Source: Niastella sp. OAS944
GTDB lineage: Bacteria > Bacteroidota > Bacteroidia > Chitinophagales > Chitinophagaceae
Length of the DNA: 64,000 nt
Reading direction: 5' to 3'
Assembly: GCA_024809215.1 (NCBI GenBank)
Contig: JANUBW010000004.1
Coordinates: 496,001 to 560,000, forward strand
Shown piece by piece: positions 19,240-27,485 of the stretch (its first letter is position 1; each line of letters begins with the position of its first letter). The position numbers and the translations under genes were made by a program. The notes below the pieces were generated by a model. It saw only the letters and a list, made by a program, of their open reading frames with translations, was not told the DNA's origin and did no database searches.

Positions 19240-19275
19240 CCAATAGCAAAGAGAATACTCCCTATTCAGAGAAGT

Positions 19276-19308
19276 TTATAAAAAGAAAAAAGCTCCTTTC
19301 GGGAGCTT
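19276..19308 (-). terminator. Intrinsic terminator downstream of the PUR-family gene
   Basis: The stem AAGCTCC / GGGAGCTT (19290-19308) with a TTTC loop is followed on the minus strand by TTTTTTCTTTTTATA. It lies 30 bp past the stop of the gene at 19338-19766. Confidence 0.85.
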
Positions 19309-19337
19309 GCCAGATCAAAAAACCGTTTTATGGAAAA

Positions 19338-19766
19338 TTACCATTTATCAACTTCTTCACCAGCATCAGCGGCTGAACCTGCACCGTTGCTTGAAGCGGT
19401 GGCGGCAGGAGCACTGCTAGCCTGATAAACAGGGGCTTCAGCTACTTCATCGATATCGTTATCTGCAACTTGGTCGTGGTTGTAGGCGTCAAAATCAAAA
19501 TTGGGCATCAGTTCTGTTTTCACATAGTCTACTGCTTCGGTCAATGCCTTTAAGAATTTGTTGAAGTCTTCTTTGTAAAGGAAGATCTTGTGCCTGTCGT
19601 ACCCGTTTTCGTTGAATTTTTTGCGGCTCTCCGTAATGGTAATGTAGTAGTCATTTCCACGGGTAGCCCTCACATCAAAGAAGTAGGTTCTTCTTTTCCC
19701 AGCTCTTATGCGTTTGCTATAAACGCTTTCCATACGTTTGTCGTTGTTTTCGTACGCCACAGTCAT
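19338..19766 (-). CDS. PUR-family (DUF3276) DNA/RNA-binding protein
   Basis: A 142-residue protein. The first 85 residues form the PUR domain: MESVYSKRIRAGKRRTYFFD, NDYYITITESRKKF and HKIFLYKEDFNKFLKALTEA are characteristic of bacterial DUF3276/PUR proteins, which bind nucleic acids as beta-rich dimers. The C-terminal 50 residues are an acidic, alanine-rich tail. The start at 19766 (MTVAYENND) is chosen because it lies about 50 nt after a well-formed promoter. A longer frame to 19844 would run through that promoter. Confidence 0.85.
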   Translation of the reverse strand: MTVAYENNDKRMESVYSKRIRAGKRRTYFFDVRATRGNDYYITITESRKKFNENGYDRHKIFLYKEDFNKFLKALTEAVDYVKTELMPNFDFDAYNHDQVADNDIDEVAEAPVYQASSAPAATASSNGAGSAADAGEEVDKW

Positions 19767-19815
19767 ATAAGTTTTGCAGTTAACAATTATCGAATTTTCA
19801 CAAAAAAAAGCGTTA

Positions 19816-19846
19816 CAAATATAATATTGTTTTAGAATCAACAAAA
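19816..19846 (-). promoter_or_regulatory. Bacteroidota-type promoter for the PUR-family gene
   Basis: On the minus strand TTTTG (19842-19846) is followed after 18 nt by TATATTTG (19816-19823), an exact match to the TAnnTTTG -7 element. Transcription would begin near 19810, giving a 5'UTR of about 45 nt. Confidence 0.75.
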
Positions 19847-19902
19847 TTTCATTAGCCTTTTACGACGTAATTTCACCTATTTATCCCCATTTGTTAGTCG
19901 TT

Positions 19903-21747
19903 TTAGCCTTCCTCGCGCTCCTGTTTCAATTGTTGCTCGTATAAATACGCATAATAACCGCTTAATGATAATAATTCATTATGTGTTCCCGTCTCAACAA
20001 TCTTCCCATCTTCGAGCACTACAATGGTGTCAAAATCGAAAAGAGTAAATATGCGGTGGGTAATTATAATAGCAGTTTTATGCTGAAGATAGATGCTCAA
20101 ATTACCAAGGATCTCCTTCTCGGTACGGGCATCTACTGCACTTAAACAATCATCAAACACCACTATTTGCGGGTCTTTTGCCAGCGCGCGTGCAATAGAG
20201 ATCCGTTGTTTTTGTCCGCCACTGAGGGTAACGCCCCGCTCCCCTACCATGGTTTCGTATTTTTCATGAAAATGCTCAATTTCCCTTTCCACACTGGCCG
20301 AACGGGCCGCTTTTACTGCCATTTCATGGTTTGCCTCACCAACCGGGCTGAACAGGATATTATTATTAATAGTATCGCTAAACAGGAAAACATCCTGCGG
20401 CACATAGCTTATCTGCCGGCGCAGCTCCTGCAGGTCCATTGTTTTAAGATCATTGCCATCGATGCTGATATTACCAACCGTAGGATCGTACATGCGTAAT
20501 AGCAATTGCGCAATGGTTGTTTTACCGCTGCCGGTATGGCCAATGATAGCAATCTTTTGACCTTTCTTTATATGTAAATTGAAATTCGTTAATGCCTGTA
20601 TGCCGGTGTTGGGATAAACAAAATCAACATTATTAAAGGTAATACTGCCATCAATAACCGGTTTTACTGCATTGGCAGGGTTTACTATAGCGGGGTTGGT
20701 ATGTAAAAATTCATTGATGCGCTTTTGCGAAGCTGCCGCCCGTTGTATCATGCTGGCTGTCCACCCAATGGCGCCCACGGGGAAAGTGAGCATGTTTATA
20801 TACATTACAAACTCGGCCAGGGTACTCATTTTCATATCATGCTGCCCGTAAATGGTATAAATGCCGCCAATCATAATAGTAAGCAGGGTACTTAGGCCAA
20901 TCAGCAGGGTCATTGAAGGAAAATACATGGCCTCCATTTTAGCCAGTGAAATGGCATTGTCTTTATACTCCTCACTGTTCTTATCAAAGAATGAGAACAT
21001 AGCCTTTTCCTGTACAAATGACTTTATTACCCTTATGCCCGAATACGATTCCTGCGCATTTGTCGTAAGGTCGCTCAGCAGGGCCTGAATACGTTCGCTT
21101 TTTTTATTGATAATAGTATTTACAACATATATAGTTACTGCCAAAATGGGCAATGGCGCCAGCACATACAGGGTAAGCAGGGGATCTTTTTTCACCATAT
21201 AATAAACCGCCAGCGAGATCAGTGATACCAGGTTGATGAGATACATTATGGCAGGTCCTGTGAACATTCTTACCCGGCTTACGTCTTCCGACATGCGGTT
21301 CATGAGGTCGCCGGTACTATGCGTTTTATAGAAATTGGTATCGAGGGTGAGATAATGCTGAAATACCTGGTTCTTTTGGTCGAACTCTATATGGCGGCTC
21401 ATAACAATAATGGTCTGCCGCATCAGGAACATAAAAATACCGCGAATAAGAGCCAGTACCAATATGACAATTCCGCTTAAAGCGATAACTGAAATGGTTT
21501 TGTGCTGTTCGGCAAATCCTATGAAGTAAGTTACCAGCCAGTCGTACTGAACAGAAGCTTTCTTTTGTTCAATACCAAAGGCCCGCTGTACCACATCGAA
21601 CACGTAGCCCGTTACCTGGGGGGCCAGCACGGCAAAATAGTTGGAAACAACAATAAAAAGAATACCCAGGAAAAGCCGGTACCGGTATTTCCAGAAATAT
21701 GCATTAAGCGCTTTTAAATGTTTCAACCGCAGGAATTTGAGAGGCAA
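19903..21747 (-). CDS. ABC exporter half-transporter, MdlA/YheI-like, with altered catalytic Glu
   Basis: A 614-residue protein: an exporter-type membrane domain with six helices (about residues 1-330) fused to a nucleotide-binding domain. Walker A is GHTGSGKTT (near 401), the signature is LSGGQKQR (near 503) and Walker B reads IVVFDDCLSAVD (near 523). The residue after the Walker B aspartate is Asp instead of the usual catalytic Glu, as in the degenerate-site subunit of heterodimeric exporters (MdlA, YheI/BmrC type). No partner subunit is adjacent. The only plausible start is the TTG at 21747, because upstream in-frame codons meet a stop inside repeat E10. Substrate unknown (drug or lipid). 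Confidence 0.85.
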   Translation of the reverse strand: MPLKFLRLKHLKALNAYFWKYRYRLFLGILFIVVSNYFAVLAPQVTGYVFDVVQRAFGIEQKKASVQYDWLVTYFIGFAEQHKTISVIALSGIVILVLALIRGIFMFLMRQTIIVMSRHIEFDQKNQVFQHYLTLDTNFYKTHSTGDLMNRMSEDVSRVRMFTGPAIMYLINLVSLISLAVYYMVKKDPLLTLYVLAPLPILAVTIYVVNTIINKKSERIQALLSDLTTNAQESYSGIRVIKSFVQEKAMFSFFDKNSEEYKDNAISLAKMEAMYFPSMTLLIGLSTLLTIMIGGIYTIYGQHDMKMSTLAEFVMYINMLTFPVGAIGWTASMIQRAAASQKRINEFLHTNPAIVNPANAVKPVIDGSITFNNVDFVYPNTGIQALTNFNLHIKKGQKIAIIGHTGSGKTTIAQLLLRMYDPTVGNISIDGNDLKTMDLQELRRQISYVPQDVFLFSDTINNNILFSPVGEANHEMAVKAARSASVEREIEHFHEKYETMVGERGVTLSGGQKQRISIARALAKDPQIVVFDDCLSAVDARTEKEILGNLSIYLQHKTAIIITHRIFTLFDFDTIVVLEDGKIVETGTHNELLSLSGYYAYLYEQQLKQEREEG

Positions 21748-21750
21748 ATG

Positions 21751-21840
21751 TAAGTTGAAAAGTTAACAGGTTAACAGGTTGACAAGGTATCCTCCTGCTC
21801 AGCCCTCTAATTATTTGTTAACTTGTCAACTTGTTAACCT
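21751..21840. repeat. Repeat element E10, AGGTTAAC/GTTAACTT inverted arms
   Basis: The left arm (21751-21787) holds AGTTAACAGGTTAACAGG-type units. The right arm (21815-21840) holds TTGTTAACTTGTCAACTTG units, so the arms are inverted copies around a 27-bp core. It fills the gap between two minus-strand genes. The right arm ends in the stop codon of the upstream gene, and the left arm reaches to within 4 bp of the ABC start. Confidence 0.75.
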
Positions 21841-22060
21841 ATAGCGCATCCGGGTCCGCCTTCATTTTTGGCGGCTCATCCCCTGCATCCTGCTCATTTT
21901 TAACCGGGTCTTCATCGTTCAGTTGGTTCAACGGCCCATCTTCGCCCCGTTCTTTTTGTAGCGTTTCTTCCCGCACCGTTTTATTATCGTTGCCAACACT
22001 TGTTTCAAACTCACTGTGTACGTCCTTATTTGGATCGTGTTTTTGTTTTTTGTTTTCCAT
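21839..22060 (-). CDS. Small hydrophilic acidic protein of unknown function
   Basis: A 73-residue highly charged protein starting MENKKQKHDPNKDVHSEFE, without hydrophobic segments and probably disordered. Short proteins of this make-up occur as hypotheticals in related genomes, but I do not recognise a family. A start four codons upstream (22072) is possible. Its stop is formed by the edge of repeat E10, and it may be co-transcribed with the ABC exporter. Confidence 0.5.
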   Translation of the reverse strand: MENKKQKHDPNKDVHSEFETSVGNDNKTVREETLQKERGEDGPLNQLNDEDPVKNEQDAGDEPPKMKADPDAL

Positions 22061-22096
22061 GTAAGAAACCATTCAAAAGCCATACCCGCCTGGAAT

Positions 22097-22219
22097 CAAT
22101 AGGCAATAAGCAATTGGCAATAAGCAACCTGAGGAAAGATCCATTTTAGAGCGGGTTCGAAATTCGGCACCCTTGCCTATTGTCTATTGCCAATTGTCTA
22201 TTGTCTATTGCCTATTGTT
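22097..22219. repeat. Repeat element E5, CAATAGGCAAT/CTATTGC inverted arms
   Basis: The left arm (22097-22127) has CAATAGG/CAATAAG/CAATTGG units. The right arm (22174-22219) has CTATTGT/CTATTGC/CAATTGT units, the reverse complement of the left. The ~46-bp core has GCGGGTTCGAAATTCGG. It lies between divergent genes, so the hairpin would fall in a promoter region. Confidence 0.8.
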
Positions 22220-22267
22220 TGCCTGGCCCTGTAATTGCAAAACTGCTACAGCTTAATTAAAATACGT

Positions 22268-23974
22268 ATGCACATCAAGGATAAAGAATGGTGGAAAGAA
22301 ACGGTTATTTACCAGGTATACCCACGCAGTTTTAAAGATAGTAATGGTGATGGTATTGGCGACCTGCCCGGACTTATTTCAAAACTCGATTACATTCAAA
22401 GTTTGGGCGTTGGACTGGTTTGGCTGAACCCTATTTACGCTTCGCCCAATGACGACAATGGTTACGACATCAGTAACTATGAAGCCATATCACCCACATT
22501 TGGCACAATTGCCGATTTTAATGCCCTGCTGGCAGGTTTGCATTCACGAGGTATTAAACTCATTATGGACCTTGTAGTAAACCACACCAGCGATGAACAT
22601 GCCTGGTTTATAGAATCACGTAAATCGCGCGATAATCCGTATCGCGATTATTATCACTGGTGGCCCGCAGAAAAAGGCAAACCACCACATCGCTATAGCT
22701 TTTTTGATAAGAAAGGCGATGCCTGGCAATACGACCCCGCTACCGATTCATACTACCTGCATTACTTCAGCAATAAACAACCCGATCTTAATTGGGAAAA
22801 CCCTAAAGTAAGAAAGGAGGTTTATCAAATGATGAAGTTCTGGCTCGACAAAGGCATCGATGGCTTCAGGCTCGATGCCATTAGCTATATTTCAAAAGAT
22901 ACCACATGGCCGGTAGTTTCGAAGAAAGAGCTGGCTGAAAAATATAAGAACGACTTTTCCTACTTTTATTCAAAAGGGCCTAAACTGCATGAATACCTGC
23001 ACGAAATGAACCGCGAGGTATTACAGCATTACCCAAACGCTGTTACCATTTCAGAAACGCCGGGTATTGAAAAAGAAGAAGCCTTGCAATTTGTACATGT
23101 AGACAGGCAGGAACTGCACATGTTATATCATTTTAAAGGCATGGAACTGGGTTATTCAAAAGAAGGCTTTAAACGCCCCGACCCTAACGGCTACAGCCTG
23201 CCGGCTTTTAAAAAGTTGTATACCGAATGGAATGATGTATTTGCCAAAGAAGGCTGGGGCACTATTTACCTGGGCAATCACGATCAACCCCGTATGCTTA
23301 GCCGCTGGGGAAACGATGCGCCAGAGTTCAGGGTACCATCGTCAAAACTGCTCATCACTTTTTTACTCACCATGCGTGCCACACCTATTTTTTACAATGG
23401 CGATGAACTGGGCATGGCCAATATAAAATTCGAAGACATACAGGACTACCGTGATATAGAAACCCTGTATATGTACCATTTTTTACAGGCCCAAAATGAA
23501 GACCTGGAGCAATTTATAAAAGACCAGCAATTTGGCGCACGCGATAACAGCCGCACACCTTTTCAGTGGGATGCCACCGCCTGTGCCGGCTTTACCACCT
23601 GCGACCCGTGGATAAAAGTAAACACCGACCATGCATTCATTAATAAAGAAGCGCAGGATGCCGATGGTAATTCGCCGTTAAATTATTTCAGACACCTGGT
23701 TCAGCTTCGCAAAGACCACCTGGAGTTAATTTACGGCGACTATAAAATGTACGATGCGGAACACAAACAAATTTATACGTACACCCGTACGCTCGAAAAA
23801 ACAGCAACATTGATCATCCTTAATTTCTCAAATGACCTGGTGCCATACACCATTCCAAAAGAATTACACAAGAAGCAATTCCAGCTCATCAGCAATAACG
23901 AAACCTCCCTGCAACAGGAAGAACATGAGCTTACACTATTGCCCTGGCAAGCGCTTATATTTAAATTGAAATAG
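22268..23974 (+). CDS. GH13 alpha-glucosidase (oligo-1,6-glucosidase/trehalose-6-phosphate hydrolase type)
   Basis: A 568-residue cytoplasmic-type enzyme without signal peptide. GH13 regions in order: DLVVNHTSDEHAWF (near 98), GFRLDAISYISKD with the Asp nucleophile (near 198), TISETPG with the acid/base Glu (near 262), and LGNHDQPR with the third Asp (near 335). EWWKETVIYQVYPRSFKDSNG at the start and the C-terminal beta domain match the GH13_31 group, which cleaves alpha-1,4, 1,6 or trehalose-type bonds. The exact specificity cannot be fixed. The start at 22268 (MHIKDKEWW) is the family start. No transporter or other sugar gene lies next to it. Confidence 0.92.
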   Translation: MHIKDKEWWKETVIYQVYPRSFKDSNGDGIGDLPGLISKLDYIQSLGVGLVWLNPIYASPNDDNGYDISNYEAISPTFGTIADFNALLAGLHSRGIKLIMDLVVNHTSDEHAWFIESRKSRDNPYRDYYHWWPAEKGKPPHRYSFFDKKGDAWQYDPATDSYYLHYFSNKQPDLNWENPKVRKEVYQMMKFWLDKGIDGFRLDAISYISKDTTWPVVSKKELAEKYKNDFSYFYSKGPKLHEYLHEMNREVLQHYPNAVTISETPGIEKEEALQFVHVDRQELHMLYHFKGMELGYSKEGFKRPDPNGYSLPAFKKLYTEWNDVFAKEGWGTIYLGNHDQPRMLSRWGNDAPEFRVPSSKLLITFLLTMRATPIFYNGDELGMANIKFEDIQDYRDIETLYMYHFLQAQNEDLEQFIKDQQFGARDNSRTPFQWDATACAGFTTCDPWIKVNTDHAFINKEAQDADGNSPLNYFRHLVQLRKDHLELIYGDYKMYDAEHKQIYTYTRTLEKTATLIILNFSNDLVPYTIPKELHKKQFQLISNNETSLQQEEHELTLLPWQALIFKLK

Positions 23975-24078
23975 TAGAATATTGGCAACAACGAAGTTTA
24001 TTCTTTATCATTCAGGTACGTATTGAGCAATAGCCTTCCCGGCACAATTGTTTAGCACTGTACTGCAAACAACATGTT

Positions 24079-24615
24079 ATGGATAGCATAAATAAACAAC
24101 AAAGGGAAACAAACCGGGAGAACCTGAGCAAAGAAGCTGCCATTAAAAAGTTGCGTGAACTGATTGACCATACAAAGACCTGCTTTTTTGATACCGGCCA
24201 CCCTACTTCAGACTCAAACGGCGTTCGACCAATGAGTGTGCAGCAAATTGATGATCAGGGTAACCTTTGGTTCTTAAGCGCCAACGACAGCCATAAAAAT
24301 AAAGAGATAGCCATGGACCGTTCAGTAAAACTGTTCTTTCAGGGTTCGGCCCATGCCGATTTCATGTACCTCACAGGTAAAGCAGAGATCATTCGCGATA
24401 AAAATAAAATTGAAGAGTTGTGGGAACCTATTATGAAAACCTGGTTCACTGAAGGAAAAGATGATCCCCGCATCACGGTTATAAAATTTGTTCCTGAAGA
24501 AGGTTATTACTGGGACACCAAACATGGCAAAGCCATTGCTTTCCTGAAAATGATGGTGGGCGCGGCTACCGGTAAAACAATGGATGATTCTATAGAAGGA
24601 AAACTTTCTATGTAA
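24079..24615 (+). CDS. Pyridoxamine 5'-phosphate oxidase-family (general stress protein 26-like) protein
   Basis: A 178-residue flavin-binding split-barrel protein. RPMSVQQIDDQGNLWFLSAND near 50, KNKEIAMDRSVKLFFQ near 73 and DFMYLTGKAEIIRDK near 92 are typical of the YdaG/GSP26-like PPOX branch. These bind FMN, FAD or F420; the Bacteroidota members are implicated in stress rather than in vitamin B6 synthesis. It has its own spacer on both sides and converges with the baeRF gene across repeat E6. Confidence 0.8.
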   Translation: MDSINKQQRETNRENLSKEAAIKKLRELIDHTKTCFFDTGHPTSDSNGVRPMSVQQIDDQGNLWFLSANDSHKNKEIAMDRSVKLFFQGSAHADFMYLTGKAEIIRDKNKIEELWEPIMKTWFTEGKDDPRITVIKFVPEEGYYWDTKHGKAIAFLKMMVGAATGKTMDDSIEGKLSM

Positions 24616-24660
24616 AGCACCTATTTATTAAAGGCAAGTTTTTTATATTAAGTACACGAT

Positions 24661-24734
24661 GTAAGAAATAAGAAGTAAGAAGTATGACGCTCGCTAATGT
24701 CATACCTCTTACTTCTTACTTCTTACTTCTTACC
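24661..24734. repeat. Repeat element E6, near-perfect inverted GTAAGAA/ACTTCTT arms
   Basis: The left arm (24661-24688: GTAAGAAATAAGAAGTAAG then AAGTATGAC) and right arm (24699-24734: GTCATAC then ACTTCTT units) form a long hairpin around a 10-nt core. The core GCTCGCTAAT differs at one position from the start of the E2 core (3514-3523). Between convergent genes, it could also act as a bidirectional terminator. Confidence 0.8.
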
Positions 24735-24741
24735 TTCTACC

Positions 24742-26118
24742 TCAATATCTAAATATAGCTGCCAGTTCTCCAGCCTCTGGCATTTCATTCGCCTCCATAA
24801 AATACACCTCCCCTCCGTTTTGTATTGTTTTTAGTACTGCTTTATCAATAAGATCTTCCATGGTATCTGATTCTCTGTCCAAAATATCTAACTTATTCTC
24901 CTGTTCATTGAACGTGCCCCATATTCTGCTACCCTTTTTCACAAATAAATGCGACACTTTTGAATAATAGGTGGCTGGAATGATCTTACTTACATTCACT
25001 GAGGTGAGTTCGGTAGCCGACTTATTTCCATAATCTTCTAACGCACGTTTTAAAGGTTGTTCAAAGTAGGGCTTCATTGTAACCATGGCTTCATTGTACA
25101 ATTCACTATCATTTTGCTGATGATGGTTGCCGGTCAATGCTTCGGGCCAAATGTGTTTATAGTCAGAAACCGATCTGTAGATCGGGATCAGAAAATCCTG
25201 TCCGGCCAATAACAATGGCACATTTTCTTTATTCAAATGACTTTGCCAAATGGTTTCATCAACTTCATCGAGGTAAGCCTGTATATTTTCTTTCTCATCG
25301 GGCCGTCCGGCGCCAATACCATGAAAGTTTGCGCTACCGGTGCCGCCTTTTCCGCCGGTCCTGAATAATCCATTGCCGCCTTTTTCTTCAAAATGCACCA
25401 CATCATCTACACCGGTTGGTAAACCGGGCACTTGTAAATATTCAATACCTAATGCATCGGCACGATAAAACCTCGGGAACTTCTTGGCAATATCGAGTAT
25501 ATAAAAATATTCGGGGCGAACCATGAACGGCACCAGCGGACTAACATAAAAAGAGCTGTTCACTTCAACATGCTGTATCAATGGTGCGCGCAGTTTCAAA
25601 TATTTAAAATATCCATCTGCAACATATACTGCGAGGCCATCACTTTGTTGGTACCAGAATTTTTCTTCACGTAAAAGATCATACCCGGGAGTAAGCATCT
25701 TTTTAATCACTATCTGATCGGTACCCTTTTCTTTCAAAAGCTTTTCTGCCTGTTGCAAAGCGCTCTTGAAGGCCGTCATATCAACCTGTTCATTTACTTC
25801 CACACCGGCTTTATGGGTAGGCAGTAAGATGCTTACACAAGGGGCCTCATTGTAACCAGCCAGTTCAATAAATAACTGCTTTGTTAAATTGCCACTTAAT
25901 TCTTCCCTTGCTGTTTTTGTAAATTCTTCAGTATAGGTAGCGTTTCTGCTTTTACTTTCCGTTGATGCTGCTTTTGAAAAGTCCTCCCCTTTGCTGGTAT
26001 TGCGGTTAGGGTGTCGTACCGGCAGATCTGATGGTAATTCAGGTTCACTTTTATTAGCGCCCGATGGCTTGCCTTTATCAACTCTTGCTTTTGATGGTTT
26101 TTCTCTATCCTGCTTCAT
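24742..26118 (-). CDS. baeRF-family protein (bacterial archaeo-eukaryotic release-factor-like)
   Basis: A 458-residue protein. Residues 1-80 are a charged, low-complexity leader rich in K, S and P. The rest reads as a baeRF domain pair: LFIELAGYNEAPCVSILLPTH near 85, EEKFWYQQSDGLAVYVADGYF near 155, and a C-terminal L7Ae-like part ending ILDRESDTMEDLIDKAVLKT and GGEVYFMEANEMPEAGELAA. baeRF proteins resemble archaeal/eukaryotic release factor 1 domains and are predicted to act on ribosomes or RNA, but none has an established role that I know. A glycine-rich GKGGTGSANFHGIGAG loop sits where an eRF1 catalytic loop could be. Confidence 0.7.
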   Translation of the reverse strand: MKQDREKPSKARVDKGKPSGANKSEPELPSDLPVRHPNRNTSKGEDFSKAASTESKSRNATYTEEFTKTAREELSGNLTKQLFIELAGYNEAPCVSILLPTHKAGVEVNEQVDMTAFKSALQQAEKLLKEKGTDQIVIKKMLTPGYDLLREEKFWYQQSDGLAVYVADGYFKYLKLRAPLIQHVEVNSSFYVSPLVPFMVRPEYFYILDIAKKFPRFYRADALGIEYLQVPGLPTGVDDVVHFEEKGGNGLFRTGGKGGTGSANFHGIGAGRPDEKENIQAYLDEVDETIWQSHLNKENVPLLLAGQDFLIPIYRSVSDYKHIWPEALTGNHHQQNDSELYNEAMVTMKPYFEQPLKRALEDYGNKSATELTSVNVSKIIPATYYSKVSHLFVKKGSRIWGTFNEQENKLDILDRESDTMEDLIDKAVLKTIQNGGEVYFMEANEMPEAGELAAIFRY

Positions 26119-26216
26119 ACAATATCAATTTATTGTATGACCTCAATAAATATACCAGCCCAATTGCTGGCGGGCAAACTTTAGTGGGGGAACATTTGCA
26201 CCTAAACGTTTTACAT

Positions 26217-26882
26217 CTACGAAATCGGAGTTTTTGGCAGAAGCACAAATACTAACACTACTTGTACGGGAAAGGTAACCACATCGAGCCCAACAGTGAA
26301 AGGCACCAGCAGATACCTTGCCGGCATGCGCCGCTGGGGTTGAAAAGTTATAAGATATTTTTTATTGTTCTTATCTCTAATAGTAAAGCTTACCGCTTTT
26401 CTTTTGATCTCCTCCGTTATCATACAGAACCCCTGTGTTGGAATGGAAGTTTTACCCTTATGCTTTTCAACCAGATATTCGTTCCTTGCCATTTCCTTAT
26501 ATAAACCTGAGGTATCGGTCATGCGGGTTTCCTTCTTCAATAAAACGATGCGTTGGGTAGCCTTTCTATTTTTTGCATCCTTTACAGTATATACACCGTC
26601 GAGGTTCTCACATGTTGAATCTTCGCTATGAAAATCCTCAGCACCGCTTGCACTGTATTTGCTTAAGATGGTATCGAGTGGAACCACCGTTTTATATACA
26701 GATCGCCTGTAACGCTTTTTATAAACAATAACGGCATTGCCACTGCTATCTTTATAAGAAGTAAGTACTTCTTTTAACCGCTCGGGCATTCTATCCTCCT
26801 TAGCTCTATCGAGGGTGGTAATAGTTAAAAAACAACCGGTAAATAAAAAAGAAGTACCAATTAACAGTAATAAGTATCGCAT
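26217..26882 (-). CDS. Putative lipoprotein of unknown function
   Basis: A 221-residue protein with a signal peptide and lipobox (LLIGTSFLFTGC, Cys near 16). The middle is basic with a beta-rich appearance (AVIVYKKRYRRSVYKTVVPL). A hydrophobic segment near the C-terminus (VTFPVQVVLVFVLLP) could be a membrane anchor. I do not recognise the family. The stop lies about 100 bp upstream of the baeRF start, and it follows the RDD gene on the same strand. Confidence 0.6.
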   Translation of the reverse strand: MRYLLLLIGTSFLFTGCFLTITTLDRAKEDRMPERLKEVLTSYKDSSGNAVIVYKKRYRRSVYKTVVPLDTILSKYSASGAEDFHSEDSTCENLDGVYTVKDAKNRKATQRIVLLKKETRMTDTSGLYKEMARNEYLVEKHKGKTSIPTQGFCMITEEIKRKAVSFTIRDKNNKKYLITFQPQRRMPARYLLVPFTVGLDVVTFPVQVVLVFVLLPKTPIS

Positions 26883-26906
26883 AAATAACAAAAGTATTTA
26901 AGGAGC

Positions 26907-27302
26907 TTAATTATTAGTTTCCAATTTTATCATTACACTCCCTGCTGCCAGATCATGTATTGCTCTGCGTTGTGGGTTCGACGAAATGGTGAGAAACGAA
27001 ACCCAGCCTAAAAAAAACTTAATGGGGTACCTGATCAAAGCTTGCAGTATATTGATCTTCTTAGATGTATTGGAAGCTCTTCTCACTCTTATTCCCTTAA
27101 AATAATTGCCCGGTGTACAACCCAATGCAATAAGCACAGGTTCATATATAACAAACAGCCCAACAAAAATGGCAATACGCACCCAGTCGGGCACATACTC
27201 ATACTTATCAATAATAGAAGCAGCGATAAACAGTAATATCAAACACAGTATAAAGTCGATAAACGTTGACTGAATTCTGTCCTTTAATTCGGGATAGTTC
27301 AT
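26907..27302 (-). CDS. RDD-family membrane protein
   Basis: A 131-residue protein with three hydrophobic segments. It carries the RDD signature residues: an early DRIQSTFIDFILC segment supplies Arg and Asp, and a late RRAIHDLAAGS segment supplies the last Asp. GCTPGNYFKGIRVRR in the middle matches the family G-x-T-x-G-K/Y motif. RDD proteins are small inner-membrane proteins, some proposed to be ion exchangers. The start at 27302 (MNYPELKDRI) is chosen over an in-frame ATG 36 nt upstream because RDD domains begin there. Confidence 0.8.
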   Translation of the reverse strand: MNYPELKDRIQSTFIDFILCLILLFIAASIIDKYEYVPDWVRIAIFVGLFVIYEPVLIALGCTPGNYFKGIRVRRASNTSKKINILQALIRYPIKFFLGWVSFLTISSNPQRRAIHDLAAGSVMIKLETNN

Positions 27303-27485
27303 AAGCAGGTGGTTAACAGCCCACATAATACAAAACAACCACTTAAATTACAATACTATACCGTTAGCTGCCATGCAACAATTTGTTAATTAAAGTTACT
27401 TTTATCTGTAACCTGTTCAACCGCCCGGTCGTCGTATGCTTATCATCAGGGCAAGTTCATCAATCACATTTCAAACCGCGGTAAT

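Noticed and set aside
18722-19246. Overlapping open frames of 137-174 codons in all three plus-strand frames
   Set aside because: They only reflect the lack of stop codons in the E9 repeat words. The peptides are periodic and no start context or family is visible.
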